Below are positions 46,621 to 59,796 of a stretch of DNA of 64,000 nucleotides, piece after piece; within the stretch, counting starts at the first letter, position 1, and every line of letters starts with the position of its first letter. The translations under genes and the position numbers were made by a program. Origin of the DNA: Scolanthus callimorphus (Eukaryota > Cnidaria > Anthozoa > Actiniaria > Edwardsiidae); assembly GCA_033964015.1 (NCBI GenBank), contig CM066912.1:16155399-16219398 (forward strand), given 5' to 3'. The notes beneath the pieces are model-generated. The model did no database searches and had not been told where the DNA came from. It saw only the letters and a program-made list of their open reading frames with translations.

Positions 46621-49600
46621 TTTTGCGCTACGAAAAAACGATAAAGAACAACTGCCACGTGATTTATCGAAAAAAGAAACAAAATCTCCCTTTACTTTAG
46701 ATCCGCAAAGCGTGTTAATCTATAACATGTGGCATCTTCAAGTATAATGTTTTTTATCGCTTTAGAATTATTCAAATATATCTGATAATCAATACCAACA
46801 ACAAAATACCAAAGAAAATATAACATTTATTTGACTGATCTAAAAAGCGATTAACTTACTTTCGAACCAGAAAAGAGATGATCAAAACGTAAAATAGAAT
46901 ACGGCAATCGTTATTGTAAACGCTCGAAAGGTTTATAGAGTTTGCTTTACCACCCTGAACTCGTTGTCTTAATTGGACATACAGTATCAGTAAGTGAGTC
47001 GTAGGAGGCCATGTTTAATACTTTTTGGTGTAGAAGTTTGAGAAAAATCTACCAAGAAAGGGTTCGGAAGAAAAGACATCCCCCATCAAGCCTTACTCGT
47101 CCATGGCACGTTCGTTTGCTGCTGTTCGAGTGCTCGCTTTTAATACTCAATTGCAGGTGAATGCGTTTAACTTTGTTCTGACTCGGCATAAATAGTAATA
47201 AATAACAACAAAAGCAATGACAGCTGACAATAACAATAATAAAAGTACATTTTGTGGCACTGTTTGCCGTAAATAACGAGGTCAAAAACATCAATAATCA
47301 CTTCTAGAAATATATGTATATCTAAGGACACTATTCAAACAGGCAACATGATGATATGAATTCGTGAAACCACAATTGTATTTCGCATTAAATATTCCTT
47401 ATACTAAAAGCTTTTCACAAAAGGTTATTTTAAATTCTGTGTTGATGCCTTCAGTTTGGTTTATCCTTCGAACTGAACTTACGGCATTAGTCTGGATTTC
47501 TAACATTTTGCATTTACCTTTTGTTTTCAGAGTTTGGGATTATATGGTGAACGGTTTTTCGATGCAATGGCGAAAACACTGAATAAGATCAGAAACACAC
47601 TTTTCTCGTTTCCAATTTGAATTGTTCGCACGCATTCAGCGCAAAGCATGAAAAACATAAATATTAAGCTTTGGCCTTTTTTCTATCTATTATACAATAT
47701 CCTTTTATAACGACTCACTACTGGCAATTCATAAATTCCTGCTGCGCCATGACAGTATAACGCACAGAAATAAATGCAACGACAAAATTTCATCGTTCAA
47801 GGAAATTTGGGTTTTAATGAAGGAAAGCGGGTATTAAAACTCAGCTGGAGTTGATACTTACCGAGTGGCATATGGGAAACAAGAAACTTGACACGGAAGA
47901 AAATGCGAAAATACCGTTTTAAAATGTGGTCGAGATCAGTCTTCGTCTGACCGGAAACGTCGTATCTATTCTTATTCTTATTTCAGAATATAAAAACTTC
48001 ATTTAATTATTGGAGTAAATATTCAAAAGAAGCTTTTATATCTTGCTTTGCTAATCATGCAAGCGGTAGAATTTTGCAATAGTCATTGCAAAAAGGGAGT
48101 CCAGTTCAAATCAAAGTTGAGTAGACAGGATGGAAAAAGCGCTTTACTGAAACAGCAAAAAGGACAGAGCGGAAATTGGAACGGAATTCATTTATTTCTC
48201 TGCCTTTCACTTTTGATAATTTATCATTTAAATAATTTATCTTTATAAATTAAATACACCAGCTACAAAGGTTCGAGCCAAGGGGAGGCATGGATCCCAC
48301 TCCATCTACACATATGAGGCGTGTTGAACCTCCTGTGTTCAATGACGCCACGCGCCTCCAGGGGATCTTTTGTTTACAGTTTTAGCTCATTAGCATAAGC
48401 AATGTTGAGAATAAGTATCAGTCTACGGAGCAGAGGAGTATTCTGCCGGACATGCGCATTGCATCTTAGGAACCTGTCTTGTTTGGGTTATCAATGGCGG
48501 AGAAAGATTACCGAGTGTGTCGAAACATGCACCAGTTATGCACCGTGTAAGGATTAACTTCACTCAAGAATCTAAGAAATAGCTAAATGGGCTTTTGGTC
48601 TGTAATTGTGGCTGGAATCAGCGAGTGAAAGAAAACAGCTTCACTTCTAAATTACCGAACAAACATGCAAAGTTGCTACTCACTTACGAGACTGACACCA
48701 GCATGTTGTGGCTTGCTCGGGTTTTTCGATGTGGATATCTGATATGCAACGAAGGCTACTGCTTCGAAACCCCGTCTTATGGTAAGTTCTAGTTCTATAG
48801 TTTGTTCATAACATACAAGAATGTAAATCGGTTGTTCTCTTTCAGCGATCCAGCTCGAAATATTACGATATTATGTGTAAAAACCTCATTTTAGACTAAG
48901 TTGACAGTGAATTTCCCGTAATCGTAGAAAGAGTATCACAGTTCGGACATTTGGACTAGTTTTATCGCCCTTTTCTTGTTTATTCTTTGTGGGTTTTATG
49001 AGCCCCAAAATCGGAGACAGTTTTCCGATTATTTCTTGAAAGTATGATCACACTTTTACTCAGTTTAGTCTCTGGTAAAAAAGTTTTTGAATTTCACACT
49101 CGACAAGCGTGTTGAAACTCATTACAAAGTATTTCTTTTGATTTCAAAGTGATCGGTGGCATATTTTCGAGAATATTGCCTGCTAAATTATGCCTAAACT
49201 TTCTTTGCTAATGAATACTTATTTTTATATAATTGTGGAACATCTAGGAAGAGTATCACACAAGTATTCCTATCATGCTGAGCCTCACTAATGATATTAT
49301 CATCCTGTCATATTGAATTAGCTGGCAAAATCGCACTTTGTTGCATGTGATGTATTAGACGTGATAATTGAGGTTTTTACTGTACTACACTAATATTGGC
49401 CCCTGATATGCTGCTTCCCCAGTCACGCAATCACATATATCCAAGAAAGAGAACAAAGCTATCTATTTGTTCATATCTTGCTATGGCCAGCAGTCCTCCC
49501 TGGTTACCATGAGGATGGCTTTCAAACAATGAAACTTTTCCCTGTGTGCTAATGCATTTTTCACTTTTAAAAGGCTATAAATGGTGACTTGTGAGTAGAA

Positions 49601-51130
49601 ATGATAAAATTATTGATGTTACAGTCAACCTGGATGCACTCTTCCCTACAATTTTGCAATACTGCCTAGCAACATTGATGGACAACTTACTCGGATCAAA
49701 TTGCAAAAAAAAATTTGTATCTGTCTACAAGGTATTGTACCAGAACTTGAAAAATTTTGTTTCTGCCCAACGGCGTCCTACTCTAGTGCTGAGACATGTG
49801 GTGAATGAAAGTTGCGCGCGATAACTGCAATTTGATACCAGGCAAGTAAGCCATCAATGTAAAGAGAACAACTGGTTTGACTGTAATGTGTCAATTTCAT
49901 TTCACTTCTCTGAGTTACTCAGCATTAAAAAAGGAAATATGTTTAGAAGCATAATAAAAGGTATAATGGAGAGTAAGTAATTCAGAAGTAACTTGCTGTG
50001 TATTGTTTGTTGCAGGTTCAGAAGGTGTGGGTGTTCATTTATATACCCAATTCACAAAGGGATAATGCCATTCTTGGCTGGATGACCACAAAAAAAATTG
50101 CACCCTGCATCCAAATAAACCAAAGACCACATCCTAGCACAAGTGCTGGTGGTTCAGAGGTGCAACATGTTAGATAATCACTACAGCATTTCATAAACAT
50201 TTTTTTTAGAAGTACAACTATACCTAAGAGAGAACTATACCTAAAGAGTCCCCTTTCTGGGGAGTAGAGACAGATAGTTTAGTGCTCAGTAGAACATCAC
50301 AGTGCTGTATCAAAATCCCCTTTTATTTGCCACCTCAAAATCCAATATTTTCAAGGTGGAAGTTTTGTCAGCTGCCCAATTTTCTCTAAATTGGATTGCA
50401 GTTTACAGAACTTGTCAGAATACTCTCTGTTCGAGGGAGCTATAAAATGATGAGTTCTGAATATCAATTATAGAGAACTGTGAATAGAACAAATGAGGGT
50501 CAACAGCGCACGAAATATACCACCAACAGCTAGGCAAAGAGAGCTGTTTTCAATCAGGCCTTTTTTTTTAGGGTATCTGGCAGCATTACCCGGAGTTCCT
50601 TCTCCCGAAAAACTCTTGGGGCTGGGTCTGTGGAATGGCGTCGAAAAGATTCCAGGAACTTTTGAAATGTGGATGTAAGGAGCGAGAAGGGACGTACCGG
50701 ACAGTCTAAGTGTCATAAGTACGTATGAACATAGCTTCCATGCGCAGCACGATGTTCAGTGCGAGATTGTGCAGCAGAGACATGGCGATCGATGCTATGA
50801 CGATGGGTCTCTTCTACATGTTCATGCATCTTATGTCACCAATGCTATAAAACCAATAGACAAAATAAGTAGATAGCGTAGAGTTTCTTTACTTGAATGC
50901 TTCACCGGTTTTTGTTTGTCAGTCAGCCTTGTTTGCGCATTTACAGGTCACGTAATGGCAGAAGACAGGTGTTTGTAAAAGCCGTAAACAATCATTTGTG
51001 ATCATAGTGTAATCGTAAGTACTCATGTGACTTTCCAAGAGTCTTGTTTTTTTTTATTACTCAGCTTCATCAAACTCGGGTACCCTGTGGTATTCGGCAC
51101 TGGTATTCAAATAATCACTTCCTGGCCAAT
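46621..51130. other. Upstream of paladin, no gene recognised
   Basis: No known domain in any frame. At 48494 (+) ATGGCGGAGAAAGATTACCG starts a short frame that reaches a possible donor GTAAGG after TGCACCGT at about 48548; it could be a first exon, but no second exon was found. Small ORFs at 48595-48792 and 49591-49824 are unrecognised. Confidence 0.35.
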
Positions 51131-51300
51131 AACAATAACGATAACGATAACGATAACGATAACGATAACGATAACGATAACGATAACGATAACGATAACG
51201 ATAACGATAACGATAACGATAACGATAACGATAACGATAACGATAACGATAACGATAACGATAACGATAACGATAACGATAACAATAACAATAACAATAG
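51131..51300. repeat. (CGATAA)n hexamer microsatellite
   Basis: About 24-25 copies of CGATAA, then CAATAA and CAATAG variants at the right edge. It produces false Asp-Asn, Thr-Ile and Leu-Ser repeat ORFs in three frames. Confidence 0.95.
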
Positions 51301-51407
51301 CAATAGCATACTACCTTCGATTTGTTGCCAAAACGTACTTATTTTAATGGTTTTAGTTAGATAGTGAGTAGCGGAGCCAGTCAGAATGCAGGATTCATGA
51401 TAGTATG

Positions 51408-51576
51408 CGAGTGGGCTTCCCCGGGGAGGCTGTGGTGACAGTCATTGACGCATGCGCGAGATTTGATACAGCCATTCAGGAAAGATCGATCTTTCTGCCA
51501 ATCAGCGAAGGACCTCAAATGGCAGTCACCAGAGCCCACGAGGTGACGTGAGCCGGGGGCTCTGGGTACGAGAATG
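51408..51576. mobile_element. MITE with CTCTGGGTACGAGAATG end, copy 1
   Basis: GGGGAGGCT(G/C)TGGTGACAG, TGACGCATGCGCGAGATTT and GCTCTGGGTACGAGAATG are shared with the copy at 59344-59556. The left terminal repeat is missing here. Confidence 0.75.
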
Positions 51577-53971
51577 CACATTAGCCGAGAGCGATTGCAG
51601 TTGGCGGAAAAAACAACGTCCAGACCTTCGAGTACGTGTCTGTTACTGGACGGTAACCTTTGACATGTTTTGTCCTTTGTTTCTGTTTAACTACAAACTG
51701 AAGACGCAATATGCTTCCTGGCGTGGTTCCCAGGGCCTCCGCCATTTTTAGCTTTGAGACATTAAACAGAGCGAACGTTCGACTTTCCAGGATCCAGGGT
51801 AGATGCCTTTCTTGATTATCAGAGCCTGCTGTCACGGAAGAGCGTGTTGTCACGGCTCGGTTATTGATACCAAGGTTTCAAACGTTGTTTAAAGCAACGG
51901 CAAAGTTCCTGACCTGAGGTGTCAATTCGTGCCAGTAGACACATCAGTACTGGCCGAACTAAGCTATTCAAATGCTGTTGAATAGCCATGTTGTATATTG
52001 TTATGATGATAGATAACAGTGATGTACAATAGATGACAATAGGGTCATGCGTAGTATAATTTAGAGTGACGCATTTGATGGGCTAGTGCGTGGCTTCCTA
52101 AAACGAATAAGGAAGTCCCTTAAGACATTGTGCTGATAAACAACTAACAAGAGCCGTCACCTGTCACTCAGATCCAACGGACAGAAACAGAAAAAGCAAA
52201 TGGGCACAGTACATATAGTCTCAGCTGCGCAATTTAAAAGCACAGAAATACTTGAGAAAAGGATCACAATGCAAAAAACAAAATTATAATAGAAAAGATT
52301 TCGTTGTAATCAATGAATGAGACATCAAATACATGTAGTTAATCATAGTGTTTCTGCTCAACCACAAGGCGCAATTAGTTGGGTTTTCTATTTTTCCTCC
52401 TCTTCAAAGCATGTGAAATGTTTTCCGGAGTTCGCGTATAATTGCACTTTATGTTTAGCATCTGAAGAAATACAACAAATTCCGTCTACGACATCTAACA
52501 GACGCTAAAGAGCTTGGAAGAGTATTATTAAACATTAAATCCCGTAAGTGACCGCCTTTACAAAGAAATATTGCCGTCGGAGTTTTTGTAAGTGTCAACA
52601 AATCATCCATTGATGGCGTGGTTCTTCATTGTATTACTAAATGCTGGCTTTACGCTATATCAATAAAATGGAAAACATATTCCACGCACGGTTTTTATCT
52701 TGCCAAACAAATATCAACGTGTATCTGTGTAAAAATCAGCAACTGAATCTAAAAATATACCAAACCCATTAGATACCTCTTGCACGTTCTAACAACGTGT
52801 TAAAGGCAAAGAGCTTTTCTTTTTCAATAGTTTTTTAATATAATTATTATTACGGGTCTTGTTAGTCTGTTAGTCACCTAGCATAGCAGTTGCGATTGTA
52901 GCGTTGAAAATACAAAGCGGTCAGTCTAGAACACGAAATGGCAAATTGTAGATGAATTAATATTGATTGAAGTGGGAATCTTATTAGACGTGAGCAGTGA
53001 ACTCGGTATTATACAGTACAAATAGCTAGCGATTACCACATCACCAATAGGAACAACTACAGTCTCTGTTCTCTTTTTAGTTCACCAAGTTGCATTTCCA
53101 CGCGCTTCCATTTCCTTCTTCAAAAATGCAGTTCATAGAATACGGACTTCGTTAAAATATAAACCTGCTGTTTGGGTGGCATTCTAGAGAGTGCTCAGTC
53201 TGAAAGACTTACCTTACTCTACTCGATACTAATAGCTGAAAACTGTTTCTTTAGCCGTTGTTTGTCCTTAGTGGATGTTTTCTCTATGTCTTGTGTTGTG
53301 TTCCTGTTTAGCGCTCTCCAAGAGCAAGCTATTCTGTCATGACCACATAGCTACATGTCGCTATCGATTGATAAATCTCACATTAACATGCACATGTTCT
53401 TTGGCTTGGAGTAATACTCTCCGCCAATTAGAATCGCCGATCTTTTCGTTGTCTTGACATTTCGATAACTAAAAAAACCCAACGTTGTAGCAAGGGAACC
53501 GCAGAGATCGTGATCACAATCCAAAAAATTATGTCACTAACGTCAAGAAATATGCAAATATATTGAACATGGAATACATAAGCCTTTTGCGAAATACACT
53601 TAACGCTAAGTACAGGTTATGCACAGCTTCTATAGATATAAACAAAAATCGAAGTATATGCTACACATAGAATGATGCGTTTATGCCATTTGTACACATG
53701 ATTTATGTGAAAATAAGGGCAACGAGAAAGCCCACCGAAAGAGCAAACAAACTACTAAATAATTAAGGTCTCGTGAAAGGTAAAAATGTAAAAAATACAT
53801 AATATGACTTTTTCCCGAAATTCATTTGATACAGTCCAAAAGTATATTTCTAAAACCTCAAATGACGCGTCAACTGTTTTTCTAGGCTTCAAATGCCAAT
53901 TCTTTTGTATTGCCCGCCACTCATTTTCTGTAATTTAATTAACTTTACACGCCTTTTCTAGCACTTAAGTT
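51577..53971. other. Intergenic DNA, nothing recognised
   Basis: No coding similarity or terminal repeats identified in 2.4 kb. Confidence 0.45.
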
Positions 53972-55978
53972 TTAGGGACGTGTCATTATTTAGCGGGGGG
54001 GAGGGCTCCTATTTTTGTGGGGAGGGTCCTAAATTTTTTCGCGTGTCTAAAGGGAGGGTCCAAATTTTTTTCACTTCTATTTGGGGGAGGGTCATAATTT
54101 TTTTCAGCAACATTTGGACGATGAAGAGGGTAAAACAAATGGCGATAGTGGTTCTTTCAGCAACTTCTCCATAAAAATTTCGGCGCGCTTCGCGCGCATA
54201 AACAATGACATAATATACTCTTAGCTATGAGGACACTACCGTTGACAAGAACAAGTTATCTTGACAAGGAAAATCAAACTTTCCCAGCATTTTCCTGCAA
54301 ATGATAGGCCTGGAGGACAAGTCACTATATGTTTGAAAGAAGACCCCTTAGGTAAGCGCGAGTTTTCAACGTTACAAGCATAAATTCGTCCGTTGGGCCG
54401 CGGCTTCACGCACATGAATATTAATAACTTCGTCATTTGCGGAGCGCAGTTGTGCGCATGAATAATATAACCTAACCTATATAGTTGAGGTAGTGTAATT
54501 CCTGAGCTCCTGACAGGCTTTGTTTACTATGCCATACACAAAACATGTTCATCTACCCTTTCTCTGAGGCTTGATGAAATGCGATGAACAAACAAAAAAA
54601 ACGATGAACAAACAAACAAACGTTTATCAATATTTGGGCACGCTTCGCGCGCAACGAAGGATATGCGCGAGCCCGTTTTGTAAAATGTCTACAGTACTAG
54701 GTCAAACAGGGGACGGGAATGTGGGATTACGTTAATCATTGCACTTAGAGGGAGGATCACTGTATTTTACCTGTGTGTTATAAACATCCTCACGTAAATA
54801 ATCGAGGCGATGAATAATAACCGCGGTTCCTTATGCACCAGTCAATTGACACCCCGGCCCCCACCCCCGGGACAGGGCGGGAAAGTAACGCGGTCAGGCC
54901 GGGGATTTCACACATTAATCTATGGAAGGGCAGGGAATTTAACACGGACCTTCTATAGCGGGAATATTTAGCGGGGCATTAACGGGGAATTAACGCTGAG
55001 CAAGAAGTTCGATTATCGTGCGAAAATATATTGGTTTAAGGACTGAGGTCGGAGGATTTTGGGAGGGATCACTTCATTTTTGGGCGAGTGAAAGGATCTC
55101 TCGAAACCTGAAGCCTTGAAAGAGAGATTCCAGCAACGACTTCTATATCATTTTTTAGTTTTATTTTACTCATTATGTTGAAAATTGCGGCGCGCTTCGC
55201 GCGCATAAGGAATGACATCTAATCTAGTTTTAGAGAACTTGCCCAAAGAAAACAATACGCTTGTGAGCTTAAATGGAATGCGTACGAATGTCGTTACAAG
55301 CATGTGTATCTTGGCAAGGACAAATGAAAACCCCCAAAAGCCCTCCAGTGATACGCCTGGTTGGCAGTCAATATGTTCCAAAGAAGTGAGTTCGACGTTA
55401 CAAGCTGCATAGAAATTCGTTTTTGGGCTGCGCTTCACGCACATGAATCATAATAATTTGTAGCGCGTGAAGAATAAAACCAACTGGCTTTTTTACTGCA
55501 CGCAGAAAATAAAACGTTTATCTTTTCTCTGGAGGCTTGATGAAATGCGTTTATCAAAATAAAGGCGCGTTTCGCCATGTTGCAAAAGTGTCCCCGGGGG
55601 CCTGGAGCTTTAACAACGACCATGTCCCTGGTGACCGGGAAAATAGTAACATTTAACACTTAGTGAATGTTAAATTGGGGGGCCGTGATGTCAATTGACT
55701 GGTGCATGACAGAAGTAAGAAAAAAGTAGTTCTGTTATTAAGAAGAAAGAAAGAGACATTACATCACTTGGACAATAGTCTACCTAACAGGTTTTTCAGA
55801 AATATATTGCACGGGGGAGGGTCCCAATTTTTTTTTTACCTATGACTGGGGGAGGGTCACATTTTTTTTGTTATGTTCAAGGGGGGGGTCCTAATTTTTT
55901 TTAGCCTTGTTTGAAAAAAATGGGAGTCCTCCCCCCCCCCCCCCCCCCCCCCCCGGTAAATAATGACACGTCCCTTAG
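53972..55978. mobile_element. 2.0-kb TIR element with G-rich ends
   Basis: TAGGGACGTGTCATTATTTA at the left is inverted at the right (TAAATAATGACACGTCCCTTA). Subterminal blocks GGAGGGTCC(C/T)AATTTTTTT are repeated three times on each side. A second element is nested at 54833-55707. No transposase found. Confidence 0.82.
54833..55707. mobile_element. Element nested inside the 2.0-kb element
   Basis: ATGCACCAGTCAATTGACA and GGCC at the left are inverted at the right (TGTCAATTGACTGGTGCAT; one or two mismatches inside). It contains a GGCGCGCTTCGCGCGCATAA block that also occurs once in the host element at about 54181, so host and guest share internal sequence. Confidence 0.8.
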
Positions 55979-56400
55979 GTCAAAGTTTCACCTTCGTAAA
56001 GCTCCTGACCCCGCACGATTTAAGATATTGGCCTCAAACTTTCTGTGTTGTTAGAAAATGATAACAACTAAAAAATCATGTCAGGGAATATATATTTTTA
56101 CTTGAAAAAGATTTTATAACAAATTTTGTGGCCAGAAACTGTAAAAAAATGCGACTTTCAACTTCGCGACCTAATATTTTCGTCAATATGCAAAATATCG
56201 AAAAGAGACATTACATCAGATAACAGTTTCTGTTCCCATTTTGAATGACCAATAATAAACATTTATGCCATTCACACAGCTGCGTGAAAACGCAACCTAA
56301 CTACATTTTACTGGTGTTTCGTAGTGTCATGGACACTCAGTTTCTGGCTCATGAGCTATTAACTCAGAGCCCAATGCTCGACGAATAATCACATTTAATA

Positions 56401-56654
56401 TATATACCGTTTCCGGGAAACGTTGTCACCCAAAAGCCTATAAGCTTGAAGCGCAAAGGATAATTGGGGCATCTAAACTGCTACTTTAATCTGAATTCAG
56501 GCGTTATCGCAACCACAGGTAAAATCATCAAATTTCAGCACATTTCTAAGCATGTGTGTTTCTAATATTTTACAGAAATTTAAATAAATCTTTACCCATA
56601 CTCCCTAGCTTTGTTGCTTTTCCCAGTGACAATGTATCCCGGAAACGGTATATA
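56401..56654. mobile_element. 254-bp MITE with TATATACCGTTTCC ends
   Basis: TATATACCGTTTCCGGGA at the left is inverted at the right (TCCCGGAAACGGTATATA), followed by TTGTCAC / GTGACAA. Its right end overlaps the start of element A copy 3, which appears to have inserted into its TATATA. Confidence 0.85.
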
Positions 56655-56915
56655 CTACACGGGAACCTCCGTAGATCGCGCGCGTTTTGATTGGTTCGCT
56701 ATCTCGGAATATTGCCTCGGAAGCATTATCCCGAGATTGAGGAGCCCGAGAGCAATGGGTTCGGATTTACTTTCTAAAGTAACTATCTGATTCAAAACGC
56801 AACAAAAATCCTTCTCAATTAACTTTTGAACATTTACATGAAAGGCACAGTTAATCGTACAAGCCAGCCATCGTTGAGTGCAGTTTTAGAGAGAATTTCA
56901 GTTACACGACGCCAT
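56649..56915. mobile_element. TIR element A, copy 3 (deleted)
   Basis: It begins TATATACTACACGGGAACCT, same orientation as copy 1. Relative to copy 1 about 220 bp are missing after TCTCAATTAACTT, and it stops at about 56915. Confidence 0.8.
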
Positions 56916-56926
56916 GTTAGTTAATT

Positions 56927-57577
56927 AACAATTATTCGCCGAAGGCGAAGTGAATACAGTCGAAGCTCTCGTAAGCGACCACCTCGGGAACTGAAAATTG
57001 CGGTCGTTAACGGAGCTGGTCGCTTACGAGAACGGCTCTTGTAAGCGACCACCAAGCGGCTTCCTACTTGAACAATAGGTGTTGGTCGCTTACGAGAGCT
57101 TAGTACAATAAATCTAGAAAAAACCATGTGATACTAATGCTTAAAATAGTTTGATTTATTTCCCGACTTTAATTAAGAATAGATAACCGCAAATATGTAC
57201 ATAGAAAATTGCATTTCACCGGTGCAGCTTGTATCCGTTTAGATATTTATGAGGTGATGACCGATGTTTTAAAGACAAAAAGTACTATGGTCGCTTACGA
57301 GAGCTTAAAAACAATAGAAAATCTCTCTTGATGATTTGAAATTGTGGTCGCTAACGGAGCTGGTCGCATCGATAAGGCGGTCGCTTACGAGAGCTTGAAA
57401 TAAAAGAGTTTATGTGACATTTCAAACGGGGTTTCGGGAAAATGGTCGTTATGGGAGCTGGTCGCTCACGAGAGCGGTCGCACAGAGAGCTTCGACTGTA
57501 GTGGCGAATAGTCCCCGAGACCGGAGGTCGAGGGGACTATTCGCCACTATTCACGGAGCCTGAGGAGAATAATTGTT
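56927..57577. mobile_element. Hairpin unit B, copy 2, split by an insertion
   Basis: Ends AACAATTATTCGCCGAAGGC and TGAGGAGAATAATTGTT match the uninterrupted unit at 23387-23494 in opposite orientation. The arm is cut at GTGAATA|GTGGCG by a 542-bp element. One base after its end, element A copy 4 begins. Confidence 0.88.
56957..57498. mobile_element. 542-bp element inserted into hairpin B, TA duplication
   Basis: CAGTCGAAGCTCTC at the left and GAGAGCTTCGACTG at the right are inverted repeats. TA flanks both ends (57499-57500 and 56955-56956), as Tc1/mariner-type insertions leave. Several internal copies of TGGTCGCTTACGAGAGCT occur in both orientations. The empty site exists at 23408-23420. 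Confidence 0.9.
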
Positions 57578-57578
57578 T

Positions 57579-58610
57579 TAGTATATACTACACGGGAACA
57601 CTCCAAAAAATATCCGAACGACACTAAATGTGGCATTTGCCGACATTTGTAGCCTCTTTCTGTATGCGTGACGTTTGTCACGCACGTGACATTACGTCAG
57701 ACTTCACTACAAGCATTCGGCTACTCAACACATGGTGGAAACTTGCTGCTGTTTTAGAGAAGCAAAAACGCTAGAAAACACTTTTTTTAAAACCTTAATA
57801 TCGACTACGATAAATGATCTAAGTTTGTAGAAGGTTGCAAGGATGGATTCGAGGGATAAATTCGCATTTTGTGCCTTGGATTATGGATTGTGAACTGCAG
57901 AGTTGCTTCGCTGAAAACACTTTGCCTTTGGTCGCCATTTTCACCACCGATAGATGACTATATTTTTCAACCCGCTGGCAGAGAAATTCAAGATTCGATT
58001 GGAATATTCAAACAGAATTTGGGAAATTAACCTCTTCAAGCTCTGGGACAATGAGGAAGACCTTGTTCATAAAAAAGAGATACCACTTTAGTTTAAATAC
58101 GTTTGATGTCGGATGGCTCGTGATCAAGCGAATCAACATGGCGACGGTAAGCTTAACTGAAATTCTCTCTTAAACTGAGCTCAGTGACTGGCTTCTACGA
58201 TTTACTGTCTTTCAACCTACAGGTAAATGTTCGGCAAAGTAGATTAAGAGTTTCTTGTGATATGTTTTCGACAAAATTGCCTTAATTAGTATGTTGTTGT
58301 GAATATAATTTGTCTCTCAAAAGTGCCGTGAACGAATCATCGATCTCTGATTCCGAAGAAGTTCAAGAAATAAATAATCTCTCTGATTCACCTTGAAAAC
58401 TAAAGAGACAACATAAGTTGATTGAGAAGGATTTTTGTTGCATTTCGAATCAGATAGTTCCTTTAGAAAGTAAAAATATCCGAACCACTTGCACTCGGGC
58501 TTCTCAATCTCGGGATAATGCTTTCGATCTCGGAATATTGTGGCAATATCCCGAGATAGCGAACCAATCAAAACGCGCGATCTATGGAGGTTCCCGTGTA
58601 GTATATACTA
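57579..58610. mobile_element. TIR element A, copy 4 (1,032 bp, both ends)
   Basis: TAGTATATACTACACGGGAA at both ends. It is inverted relative to copy 1: the end with ACTCCAAAAAATATCCGAAC is at the left. That is the end which carries hairpin B in copy 1 too. Confidence 0.9.
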
Positions 58611-58898
58611 ATTCGCTTGATCACGAGCTAATCCGACAAAAAAACGTATTTTTAAATACGTTCATAAAAAGAGAGACCACTTCTTTTTTTATGAACGAGA
58701 TCTTCCTCATTGTCCCAGAGTTTGAATAGGTTAATTTCCCAAATTTCTGTTTGAATATTCCATGCGAACCTTGAATTTCTCTGCTAGTGGGTTGCAAAAT
58801 ATTGTCATCCAGTGGTGAAATAGCGACCAAATCGAAGTGTTTACAGCGAGGCAACAATATCCATAAAGTAAGGCACAAAATTGCAACCTTCTAAAAAC
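58611..58898. mobile_element. TIR element A, fragment 5
   Basis: ATTCGCTTGATCACGAGC onward matches the interior of copy 1 (22826 to about 23140), in the same orientation as copy 1. It directly abuts copy 4, so copy 4 seems to have inserted into, or recombined with, another copy of its own family. Confidence 0.78.
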
Positions 58899-59275
58899 CA
58901 AGAGTGGATTAACAAGAGTTAGAATCTTTCCCTACTGTATTTGTCCACATCACAGTCAGAAAAGTGTCTATTTTTAGATTTGAGTTTCGCGCGGCTCGTA
59001 TACCAGAAACATATAACTAAGTTATATGTTTCTGCGTATACCCAATACACAACAAAATAGAGAATATCCTACCTTATCTTTGCGATTTTAACGGTTTTTC
59101 CATTGATCTGCGATTTAATTTTAGGCTGGATCTCAAAACTGTTCGCGTGGCGAGAAAGTGGGAACCCTGTGGATGACGAATTTTCGCGGGCATCCTAGTT
59201 CTAAAAATAGACACTTTTCTGACTGTGATTCGGGCGTACATAGTAAATATGGAAACTCTTGGTAATCCACTCTTG
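58899..59275. mobile_element. 377-bp MITE with about 75-bp inverted repeats
   Basis: CAAGAGTGGATTAACAAGAG and TCACAGTCAGAAAAGTGTCT at the left are inverted at the right. An independent hairpin, CAGAAACATATAAC/GTTATATGTTTCTG, lies in its centre (58998-59041). Confidence 0.88.
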
Positions 59276-59343
59276 TAAAAACTTATTATCCGTTGTAGTC
59301 CCTTATTGTTCTTAAAGCCAATTTTAACTTGCCCACCGGAAAA

Positions 59344-59556
59344 CATTCTCGAACCCAGAGCTCCCCGGCTCGTAACCTCGCGGGGGAGGCTCTGGTGACA
59401 GCCACTGACGCATGCGCGAGATTTAATACAAAGCCGCTGAGAGAAACACCTTTCAGCGCATGCTCCAATGCTCAAAATCAACCAATCAGCGACGGCCCTC
59501 AAATGGATGTCCCCACAGCTTCCCCTGCGAGCAGACGAGCTCTGGGTACGAGAATG
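59344..59556. mobile_element. MITE with CATTCTCG ends, copy 2
   Basis: CATTCTCGAACCCAGAGCTC at the left is inverted at the right (GAGCTCTGGGTACGAGAATG). Its interior matches the truncated copy at 51408-51576. Confidence 0.82.
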
Positions 59557-59796
59557 ACTGGCAAATGTTAGTTAATAACCGCGCGCATCCTAGAGAAAAC
59601 GGGTATTTTTGAAACTGACCGTTAATAAAAATCAACCAAAGCTGTCACAAAAGAAAAAGTAGAAAACATGAAGACGAAAAAAGGATCTTTTTTAACTTAT
59701 CTAGGGACGGCGGAACAGTTGTCAAAGTTGGGGGGGGGGACTCGTTAGTTAAATTGTATGACAAGATTGGGGGGCTGAATTTAGTGAAAATGACAG

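Noticed and set aside
51027..51364. ORFs with Thr-Ile, Asp-Asn and Leu-Ser repeats
   Set aside because: All are frames of the (CGATAA)n microsatellite.
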